5,181 nucleotides of DNA from an uncultured Chitinophagales bacterium (GTDB taxonomy: Bacteria > Bacteroidota > Bacteroidia > Chitinophagales > Chitinophagaceae), in contig CAMPIQ010000189.1 of assembly GCA_946886475.1 (NCBI GenBank), forward strand, positions 1 through 5,181, given 5' to 3'. This document shows, in pieces, positions 1-5,181 of the stretch (positions are counted from its first letter, which is position 1; every line of letters begins with the position of its first letter). Both the position numbers and the translations under genes were made by a program. The notes below the pieces were generated by a model. That model was not told the DNA's origin. It was given only the letters and a program-made list of their open reading frames with translations, and made no database searches.

Positions 1-40
1 CAATAGCTGCTGATATATAGATTAAAAATTTTTTACTCAT
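1..40 (-). CDS. N-terminus of a probable SusD/RagB-like lipoprotein (partial, runs off the window)
   Basis: An ATG at 40-38 on the minus strand opens a frame that reads MSKKFLIYISAAI to the window edge. This is a basic n-region followed by the start of a hydrophobic stretch, as in an export signal. The start lies 16 nt after the stop codon of the SusC-like gene, in the same direction, and the gap is AT-rich with no Shine-Dalgarno motif, which is normal for Bacteroidota. SusC homologues are almost always followed by their SusD partner, a surface lipoprotein that captures substrate and acts as a lid on the SusC barrel. The SusD call rests on position only: the lipobox cysteine and all family motifs lie outside the window. 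That a coding region begins here is fairly safe; its identity is an inference. Confidence 0.6.
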   Translation of the reverse strand, partial: MSKKFLIYISAAI

Positions 41-56
41 TGCAAGAGATTTAGAA

Positions 57-3000
57 TTAAAGAAAAATTTTACAGCCTACAGCATAATTCCTTGGACGAG
101 GCATGGAACTTCCAAGTATATCAGGATCCAGCCCCTGGTTGTTTGCTCTCCAAAGAATACCAGCATTGCTCATGTTTACATATAACCTCACATGACTAAA
201 GGGGAGTTTTGGAATATAAGACCTGAAAAGACTGTAGGAAAGTGTAATGTAGTTAAGCCTGATATGATCGCCTTTTTCAATAAGGATCTCCGAGTTAGTA
301 TATAAGCCATCGCGCCTGCTTACAGCAGGGTAAATCATTGATGGTACCTGTGTAAATTGTTCATCACCCGGATTCTGCCATCTTTGGTTATAATCACTGT
401 GTAAGGAACTGCCAGTAAATAAATTACCATAATGAATGCTGTTTCTCCGAAACACATAACCAAATTTATAGGTGAGTGCTGCCGTGAGCTCAATATTCTT
501 CCATGAGAAAGTATTGCCAAGACTTCCAAAAAGTTTTGGTAACTGGGTACCATTATAAATGAGATCATTCAGTACCCCATTGCTAATAGCCGTATAATCT
601 TTTGAAACCTGGCCATCAACATATCCCAGTGGGTCACCTGTTAATGGATCAAGACCTGCCCATTTGTAAGAAAATACGCCTACAACCGGCAAGCCGGGAT
701 AAGGGGTAATAGCAAGTCCATCACTTAGAAAAAAAGATGCATTTGGTGTTTCTCGGTAATATTCGGTTACCCTGTCCTGGTAAAGACTGAGATTAAGATG
801 GGATGACCATTCAAATTTGCCTCTTACATTGTTTGAATTGATCTCGAAATCCCAACCCCAGGCTTTCATGGATGCCACGTTTTTTTCGATACTATTGTTT
901 CTTAATCCTGCAGTATAATCAACCGGAGAAGGACCAAAAAGATCAGTTCCATTTTTATGGTAATATTCAATGGTGCCCGATATGATATTATTAATGCTTC
1001 CGAAATCTATTCCAAAGTTCATAGTGGACACTCTTTCCCAACGTAGTTCAGGATTCGCGTAATTGTCGAATTGCGCATATGGTGATTGCGTAAAAGATGA
1101 AAGGTTTGCATTATACCTGATAGTTGTAGCTGCTACTTTTGAGGGATCTATATTACCACTAAACCCATAGGTGGCACGCAATTTCAAAAAGGAAATTGTA
1201 TTCCAGTTCCAGAAATCTTCTGATGATATTTTCCAGCTTAAGCCAGCCGACCAGAAGGGATTCCATTTATCATTTGTATTTACTCCAAACAGATTAGAAG
1301 CATCTCGCCTTGCACTTGCTGAAACAGTATATTTATTTTTCCAATTGTACGCCGCATTGGAATAAAAGGAAGCAAAACGATTAATGCTTCCGGATAGCGA
1401 ATTAATATTGGGTATCAGCGACCTGCTGCCATTGATTATGGAAGGAAAGGTGGTAACCTGGTCTACCCGGCCAATGGTAAGAATTTCCGGGTTATAACCA
1501 AATATCCGATAACTGTTGCCAATGGATTTTGATTGCCTGATCTCCATGCCTGCCAGAATTATAATATCGCTGTTCAACCAATCCCTGGAATAGTTTATCG
1601 AGGATCTAATATTATGTGCAATTATTTTACCTGAGCTTTTATCAAGTATGTTGCCTTGGGGTACTCTGTAAGTAATTGTTTGGTTTGAGTGGTTTATCTG
1701 GGAATAAAAGTTGACCAGGTTTCTGGTGAAATAACTTTGATCGTCCTGTAAATGGTCTGAAGCAGAAAATTGGTTTTCGTATTGGTATTTTACATCGAGA
1801 CTGAACCTTTTGAGTATGGTTGCATTGATTCCGATTAACCCAAGCAGATGCATATTATCAGATTGTAGATAATCATGCAGATGATCACTCAAAGGATAAT
1901 ACTTCCAATCATATAATTTACCTTTTCCTAAAGTATCAAGGAATGTTTGCCTGAAATCCTTATAGATGCCAGTCTCAATTCCCTGGTCATTCAAAAGAGT
2001 TAAATAAGGCTGGAAATTTCCTCTTGCTGTTTTTTCCTCATTGAAGCCTTTTTTTCCTGTTCGAGATTGGATGGATGTTCCTGTAAATGCTGCGGTTACC
2101 GTAATATTTGAAGTTGGCTGATATGTATTGTGAAAACGAAGGCTATACCGTTCATAAGTATCATCCAGGGTTGAGCGATTTCGGTCATGACCTAAAGAAA
2201 TAAGCCAGGCAAGATGTGATGTACCACCCTGCATGTTGATAGCATATTGCTGATTAAGACCATTATTGTAAATAAGATCTTTGAAATCTTTCCTGATATC
2301 ACCAGACCTGTAATTATTTAATAAGTTCTCGGTTTCTGTTGAAGAAAGGAGTCCTCTTCGCTGCTTAAACAGTATTTCATAAACAGGTGAGAAGGGAGGT
2401 TTGGCACTTGCCGCGGTGTCAGAAAAACGATATCGTTGACTGAACAGGAATTTTTCAAGGTCAATAAATTCTGATGAAGACATTTGTGGTTGATAATAAA
2501 GGTCAGGCTGGCCAAGTATGGTATAATTGGTTGTAAGTTCCATGCTGAACTTTTGATGCAATCTTGCCTTCCGGGTTGTGATCACGATCACTCCATTGCC
2601 GGCTTTTGCTCCCCAGATGGAAGCTGCTGCTGCATCTTTAAGGATGGTGATGTTCTCTACATCATTAGGATTAATATTGGTGAGATCACCTTCATATGGA
2701 AAATTATCCAGGATGATCAATGGTGCTTTGGGACCTTTGATAGTAGACAGACCGCGCACCATAATGCCTCCGGAAAGAGTTTTATTGTCTATGCTGATAC
2801 TGTTGGCAACTGCCTCAAGCCTGCTTAATATATCAGTGCTTATTTGCTGATCTAACAATTTTTTGGATACTGTACTGAATGATCCGGTAGCTCTTTCTCT
2901 TGGTATGGTCTGGAAGCCGGTGTTAATCACCACCTCTTCCATTGCATTTAATTTTCTTTTTAATTCTATAAGCAGGTATCCACGGTCATTTTCAGAAAAA

Positions 3001-3263
3001 ATTTCGTGAAGCGTTTCATAACCTTCCGCAGTGATGATCAGTGTATCGGTATAAAAAAGACCAGTTAAACTGAATTCTCCATTATTGTCCGATAGAACAG
3101 GTTGAGGTGTGCTATTTTCATATGACTTACCTGCTCTTTTAACCGTAATTATGGCACCGGCAACAGGTTCATTTATCTCATTAATGATCTTTCCTTTGAT
3201 TTTTATCTGCTGGCACATACAAAGCAAAGGGCTCAGGAAAAATAGCAGCAATATATTTTTCAT
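57..3263 (-). CDS. SusC/RagA-family TonB-linked outer-membrane transporter
   Basis: This 1068-residue protein is a full-length SusC-type TonB-dependent transporter, expected to import an oligomeric nutrient across the outer membrane using energy from TonB-ExbBD. Residues 1-18 form a signal peptide (MKN, then a hydrophobic stretch ending near CMCQQ). Residues about 20-104 are a carboxypeptidase-D regulatory-like beta-sandwich (GKIINEINEPVAGAIITV, then DNNGEFSLTG). A TonB-box-like segment, MEEVVINTG, lies at 108-116. The plug domain covers about 120-231 and includes VRGLSTIKGPKAPLIILDN and the SusC signature ILKDAAAASIWGAKAGNGV near 207-225. The rest is the 22-strand-type beta-barrel, closing with the family-typical SMPRPRNYAVG near residue 1053. 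The protein ends in Leu after Phe rather than in Phe. No STN domain lies between the signal peptide and the beta-sandwich, so coupling to a FecR-type anti-sigma factor is not indicated. The start is the ATG that gives the signal peptide; the sequence before it is A-rich without a Shine-Dalgarno. The SusD-like start follows 16 nt downstream. Family assignment is secure; the substrate is unknown. Confidence 0.96.
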   Translation of the reverse strand: MKNILLLFFLSPLLCMCQQIKIKGKIINEINEPVAGAIITVKRAGKSYENSTPQPVLSDNNGEFSLTGLFYTDTLIITAEGYETLHEIFSENDRGYLLIELKRKLNAMEEVVINTGFQTIPRERATGSFSTVSKKLLDQQISTDILSRLEAVANSISIDNKTLSGGIMVRGLSTIKGPKAPLIILDNFPYEGDLTNINPNDVENITILKDAAAASIWGAKAGNGVIVITTRKARLHQKFSMELTTNYTILGQPDLYYQPQMSSSEFIDLEKFLFSQRYRFSDTAASAKPPFSPVYEILFKQRRGLLSSTETENLLNNYRSGDIRKDFKDLIYNNGLNQQYAINMQGGTSHLAWLISLGHDRNRSTLDDTYERYSLRFHNTYQPTSNITVTAAFTGTSIQSRTGKKGFNEEKTARGNFQPYLTLLNDQGIETGIYKDFRQTFLDTLGKGKLYDWKYYPLSDHLHDYLQSDNMHLLGLIGINATILKRFSLDVKYQYENQFSASDHLQDDQSYFTRNLVNFYSQINHSNQTITYRVPQGNILDKSSGKIIAHNIRSSINYSRDWLNSDIIILAGMEIRQSKSIGNSYRIFGYNPEILTIGRVDQVTTFPSIINGSRSLIPNINSLSGSINRFASFYSNAAYNWKNKYTVSASARRDASNLFGVNTNDKWNPFWSAGLSWKISSEDFWNWNTISFLKLRATYGFSGNIDPSKVAATTIRYNANLSSFTQSPYAQFDNYANPELRWERVSTMNFGIDFGSINNIISGTIEYYHKNGTDLFGPSPVDYTAGLRNNSIEKNVASMKAWGWDFEINSNNVRGKFEWSSHLNLSLYQDRVTEYYRETPNASFFLSDGLAITPYPGLPVVGVFSYKWAGLDPLTGDPLGYVDGQVSKDYTAISNGVLNDLIYNGTQLPKLFGSLGNTFSWKNIELTAALTYKFGYVFRRNSIHYGNLFTGSSLHSDYNQRWQNPGDEQFTQVPSMIYPAVSRRDGLYTNSEILIEKGDHIRLNYITLSYSLFRSYIPKLPFSHVRLYVNMSNAGILWRANNQGLDPDILGSSMPRPRNYAVGCKIFL

Positions 3264-3332
3264 GTTTGATGGGTTTTGGTTGAAATTTTAGGAATCCGCG
3301 AATCTTAATTGAGAAATGGATACTCACAACCG

Positions 3333-3371
3333 GCCGCCCAGACATTAAGACCTTATTGATGCCCGGACGGC
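3333..3371 (-). promoter_or_regulatory. Strong stem-loop in the SusC gene leader (13 bp, 13-nt loop)
   Basis: In the minus-strand RNA, GCCGUCCGGGCAU (3371-3359) can pair with AUGUCUGGGCGGC (3345-3333) over all 13 positions, leaving a 13-nt loop (3358-3346). Ten pairs are Watson-Crick and three are G-U. On the plus strand the same three positions are A-C mismatches, so the complete helix exists only in RNA transcribed in the direction of susC. This is the pattern expected if the RNA structure, not a DNA operator, is under selection. The stem ends 69 nt before the susC ATG. No U-run follows, so it does not look like an intrinsic terminator. Possible roles are mRNA stabilisation or processing, a binding site for a protein or small RNA, or part of a larger switch. 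Pairing was worked out by hand; function is inferred. Confidence 0.5.
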
Positions 3372-3388
3372 AAAGGAATATTGATGCC
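3354..3388 (-). repeat. Direct repeat GGCATCAATA, two copies 25 bp apart
   Basis: The ten bases GGCATCAATA occur on the minus strand at 3388-3379 and again at 3363-3354. The second copy contributes the loop-side end of the strong leader stem, where GGCAU pairs with AUGUC. The first copy could pair with the same AUGUC partner, so it is a possible alternative arm. Two short copies can also arise by chance in AT-rich DNA, so the functional reading is weak. Confidence 0.35.
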
Positions 3389-3486
3389 TTAGTAAAAACG
3401 CAGGCTTGGATGTACTTACTACCCTCTACTCCAATAACCAAAAAGTAAAACTGGGGTGTTCAATTATTCCCTTCCTTCTGGAATTT

Positions 3487-3559
3487 CCTCCTAAAGGACA
3501 GTTGTGAAGATCATCACACCGGGTGTTTGGGTTTTTTAGCAAATCCTGTCCTTAGCAGG
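3487..3559 (-). repeat. Imperfect inverted repeat with nested small hairpin in the SusC gene leader region
   Basis: On the minus strand CCTGCTAAGGACAG (3559-3546) pairs with CTGTCCTTTAGGAGG (3501-3487). This gives 13 base pairs, interrupted by one G-G mismatch and one bulged U. The 44-nt loop holds a second small hairpin, UGUGA with UCACA around a 6-nt loop (about 3523-3507), beside a near-palindrome ACACCCGGTGT at 3526-3516. The second arm contains AGGAGG, a perfect Shine-Dalgarno sequence, but no start codon lies at a suitable distance and Bacteroidota rarely use such sites, so this is probably incidental. The element could be an RNA structure or a protein-binding inverted repeat upstream of susC. 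There is no T-run to make it a terminator. Confidence 0.4.
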
Positions 3560-3708
3560 TAAAGTGTAATGATATCATAGAATAAAGGACGGAGAACACA
3601 CACGAGAAACCTTTGCCGATATTGAACTACCGGGTTTATATAATTTTTTCTAAAGTATTGTACAGAGATGTTCACTACAGGATTTTCTGTTTTGATAAAT
3701 GTTTCTGA

Positions 3709-5025
3709 TCAGTCTTTTTGAAACAATGAAGAGCGTTCTATAGTAAAAATTTCAATTTCTCTTTGTGTTTTATATAATAGGAAGCCATAATTTTTCAATT
3801 CTGATTTTAATAGCTGAAGATTATCCAAACCTGATTTCAGTTTCAGGTCTATATTAAAGCCAATGCGTGTTTCATTTACTACTATGGGTTTCTGATTTAA
3901 TTCAAATATGGAATTATTTAAAGTCCGGGTAAAGTTTTCAATTGACTGATTAGTAAAAGAGGTGTAAGGGTGATCGTTGGTTTTCCTGTGTATAGCAAGT
4001 TTTCTGCCACGGGTAAGTATAAGTGAGGTATCAGCATTTTCACTCCATTGCAAAACCCAGCAATCGATCAATTGTTTTTTATAATGGCCTGTTATGCCCA
4101 AATAGCGCTTCAGATCCTGAGCCATCAGATTTTTGATTGCTTCTTTTGATAAGATAAGAGGAGCAATTATTTCATAGGAATAATATGCATTCTTCAATTC
4201 ATGATATAAATTACTATCAATGGAATACCTGCTCAATGGGAAGCTAAAAGCTGATTGTGCCAGGTCAATGCCATTGTGATTTATCAGCGTAAACCTTTGG
4301 GAGAAGCTGTCCTTATACCATAACCTTGATTTTGCAATGCCGGCAATTCGGGGAGTGAGCATTGAATTAAAGGCAGGTTGTACCAGATCACCAGTAATGT
4401 TATTATGCAACAGGGATTGCTTTGCGTTATAATTAAAAATGTCTTTTTTACGGGGTAGTGAAATCTGCTTGTTTTGGATGGCGATGGCAACATTGTGGTA
4501 TGTAACATCTTCAGATGAAGTTATGGCTAATACCCTGCCAGTAGAATCAATCCATACATAATGAGGGAAGAGACGATAGGGAAAAATGGCGGTCAATGCA
4601 GTATCCCCTATAATGGATGTAAACTGGTAAGCTTCGCCATTCTTTTTCAATCTCTTTGAAAAGAAATTTTTAATCTTCAAGGAATCATCACCAGAAGCTT
4701 TAGAATTCACCAGGATAACCTGGAAGTCTTTTCCAAATTTATTTTCAAAGCTATCCAATTTTGGAAAGGCTTTATAGCAGACAGTGCACCATGTTGACCA
4801 GAAATCTAAAATTATCAAAGGTGATTTTGGTGATTCCAGGTAAGGTTCAATCCACTGCATATCTAATTGATCCCCTATATCGAGTGGTTTAATAGGATCA
4901 TGAAATGAATAATTTGTTTGTTGGGATAAAACCTCAGTATAAAAGAATATAAAACAGAAAAAGATAATGAAGAGTCTTTTTATGCAGGAAGCTATTTTCC
5001 TGAAAGAAAAATGCACAGGTCCCAT
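3709..5025 (-). CDS. Exported TlpA-like thioredoxin-fold protein with a C-terminal DUF3738-like domain
   Basis: From the ATG at 5025 the protein has 438 residues; numbers refer to this start. Residues about 16-36 form a signal peptide (KR, a Phe/Ile-rich core, then TEVLSQQ), which places the protein in the periplasm. Residues about 48-188 form a TlpA/redoxin-type thioredoxin domain, with LDFWSTWCTVC near 73-83, active-site cysteines C80 and C83, and a cis-proline candidate P154 in RLFPHYVWID. Such domains exchange dithiol and disulfide with secreted proteins or cofactors. Residues about 236-432 resemble DUF3738 (TIGR03435-type): SYEIIAP, an LMAQDLKRYLGI segment, KPIVVNETRIGFNIDL near 379-394 and the closing REIEIFTIE near 422-430. 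The role of that domain is unknown. The same frame could also begin at ATG 5109 or TTG 5127, but only the 5025 start puts the signal peptide near the N-terminus. A long hairpin covers this start. The gene lies 445 nt upstream of the SusC-like gene in the same direction. Thioredoxin assignment is strong; the DUF3738 match is from motif memory. Confidence 0.85.
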   Translation of the reverse strand: MGPVHFSFRKIASCIKRLFIIFFCFIFFYTEVLSQQTNYSFHDPIKPLDIGDQLDMQWIEPYLESPKSPLIILDFWSTWCTVCYKAFPKLDSFENKFGKDFQVILVNSKASGDDSLKIKNFFSKRLKKNGEAYQFTSIIGDTALTAIFPYRLFPHYVWIDSTGRVLAITSSEDVTYHNVAIAIQNKQISLPRKKDIFNYNAKQSLLHNNITGDLVQPAFNSMLTPRIAGIAKSRLWYKDSFSQRFTLINHNGIDLAQSAFSFPLSRYSIDSNLYHELKNAYYSYEIIAPLILSKEAIKNLMAQDLKRYLGITGHYKKQLIDCWVLQWSENADTSLILTRGRKLAIHRKTNDHPYTSFTNQSIENFTRTLNNSIFELNQKPIVVNETRIGFNIDLKLKSGLDNLQLLKSELKNYGFLLYKTQREIEIFTIERSSLFQKD

Positions 5026-5082
5026 TTTCTCATTACTGAGGCTTGAGATGATGCCGCCAATAAAAGAATGGGTACCTGTGCA
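5012..5082 (-). promoter_or_regulatory. Long imperfect hairpin enclosing the preferred start codon of the TlpA-like gene
   Basis: On the minus strand TGCACAGGTACCCA (5082-5069) is the inverted copy of TGGGACCTGTGCA (5024-5012), giving 13 base pairs with one bulged A. Pairing continues inward: 5068-5067 with 5025-5026, one C-A mismatch, then 5065-5058 with 5028-5035 (8 pairs, three of them G-U). The terminal loop is about 22 nt. The ATG at 5025-5023 lies inside the stem, so this fold would hide it from the ribosome. A translational on/off element or a coupling device is the obvious reading. If translation instead starts at 5109 or 5127, the repeat lies inside the coding sequence and may have no such role. 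Pairing was worked out by hand. Confidence 0.45.
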
Positions 5083-5181
5083 AAGCAGGTATTGATTGTT
5101 TTGTCTCATAACTGTTTCGGGTCTCAAGCCTACAGTAAAGAGACAATAGAGTTATACTGAATTTGCTCAACGAATATACAT
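5026..5181 (-). other. Region upstream of the TlpA-like gene; possible 3' end of a preceding gene
   Basis: One minus-strand frame is open from the window edge (codon at 5179) through 48 codons to a TAA at 5035-5033. It ends in RHHLKPQ and stops 7 nt before the ATG at 5025. It has no in-frame ATG within the window, so if coding it would be the tail of a gene starting further upstream. A second frame ends in a TAG at 5132-5130. The third is the N-terminal extension of the TlpA-like frame, open up to a TAA at 5154-5152. None of the three peptides is recognisable, and at most one can be real. No clear Bacteroidota promoter was found: a TTG at about 5171 and TATTGTCT 19 nt further on agree poorly with the consensus. 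Confidence 0.25.

Larger units (their letters stand above)
3264..3708 (-). other. 445-nt intergenic region, presumed 5' leader/promoter region of the SusC gene
   Basis: No convincing protein-coding gene lies here. Two inverted repeats (3333-3371 and 3487-3559) and a 10-base direct repeat (3354-3363 and 3379-3388) are listed separately. No GC-rich hairpin followed by a T-run is seen after the TlpA-like stop codon on the minus strand, so a terminator between the genes cannot be claimed. I searched for the Bacteroidota promoter pattern (TTTG near -33, TAnnTTTG near -7). Only partial -7 matches were found, TACTTTAG at about 3659-3652 and TACTTTTT at about 3448-3441, neither with a correctly spaced -33 element, so no promoter is called. 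A frame of about 95 codons crosses 3181-3465 but lacks an upstream ATG and overlaps the susC start out of frame, so it is not annotated as a gene. The length is unusual for a gap inside an operon and suggests that susC has its own promoter and a structured leader. Confidence 0.6.

Noticed and set aside
335..2850. Several open frames of 64-114 codons on the plus strand and in other minus-strand frames within the SusC gene
   Set aside because: They lie wholly inside a full-length, well-conserved coding sequence and show no protein-family features, so they are shadows of that gene.
3210..3263. Possible lipoprotein signal (SPLLC) at the SusC N-terminus
   Set aside because: The residue before the cysteine is Leu instead of Gly/Ala/Ser, and SusC proteins are integral barrels exported by ordinary signal peptides.
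3181..3465. Minus-strand frame of about 95 codons running from the intergenic region into the start of the SusC gene
   Set aside because: The first possible start is TTG; the only ATG (near 3346) is late and sits at the 3' arm of the leader stem. The frame overlaps the signal-peptide coding region of susC out of frame, and the peptide shows no recognisable motif. It is most likely chance; a profile search with the 3264-3441 part would settle whether it is a gene remnant.
3487..3492. Perfect Shine-Dalgarno sequence AGGAGG on the minus strand
   Set aside because: No start codon lies 5-12 nt downstream, and Bacteroidota initiation seldom uses this motif.
3516..3538. Plus-strand ACACCGGGTGT followed by a T-rich run, resembling an intrinsic terminator
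   Set aside because: Only 4 base pairs can form around a 3-nt loop, and no plus-strand gene ends here.
3541..3685. Nine-base inverted repeat AAATCCTGT / ACAGGATTT across 127 nt
   Set aside because: A 9-bp match at this distance is expected by chance about once in a region this size, and one arm is shared with the better-supported 3487-3559 repeat.
5026..5127. N-terminal extension of the TlpA-like protein from TTG 5127 or ATG 5109
   Set aside because: It would put 28-34 residues of non-signal-like sequence ahead of a normal signal peptide. The ATG at 5025 is preferred, though the longer forms cannot be excluded.

Overview
The window looks like low-GC chromosomal DNA from a member of the Bacteroidota, most likely a Chitinophagaceae- or Sphingobacteriaceae-type soil or freshwater bacterium. 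The basis is a full-length SusC/RagA-type TonB-dependent transporter, the start of what is probably its SusD partner directly behind it, no Shine-Dalgarno sequence before any start codon, and a thioredoxin-like protein that appears to be fused to a DUF3738-type domain. The family and genus are inferred; nothing in the sequence fixes the species.

Everything recognised is read from the minus strand, so transcription runs from high to low coordinates. From 5181 down to about 5026 lies an upstream region with one frame that stays open to the window edge; it may be the tail of another gene. It also contains the 5' half of a long hairpin whose stem covers the preferred start codon of the next gene. 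Positions 5025-3709 encode an exported TlpA/thioredoxin-fold protein with a CTVC active site and a C-terminal domain resembling DUF3738. A 445-nt stretch without a convincing gene follows (3708-3264), holding two sizeable inverted repeats. One of them (3333-3371) pairs over 13 positions in the minus-strand RNA only if G-U wobbles are counted. Positions 3263-57 encode the SusC-like outer-membrane protein. After a 16-nt gap, positions 40-1 carry the first 13 codons of the next gene, by position probably a SusD-like lipoprotein.

Taken together this is a SusC/SusD outer-membrane uptake pair with a periplasmic thiol-redox protein encoded upstream. The SusC protein has no N-terminal STN signalling domain, so the sequence gives no sign of FecR/ECF-sigma trans-envelope signalling through it. 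The imported substrate cannot be told from the sequence. The least ordinary parts are the TlpA-DUF3738 fusion and the two leader hairpins, one on the redox gene's start codon and one 70 nt before susC. They suggest post-transcriptional control, but this is inference.
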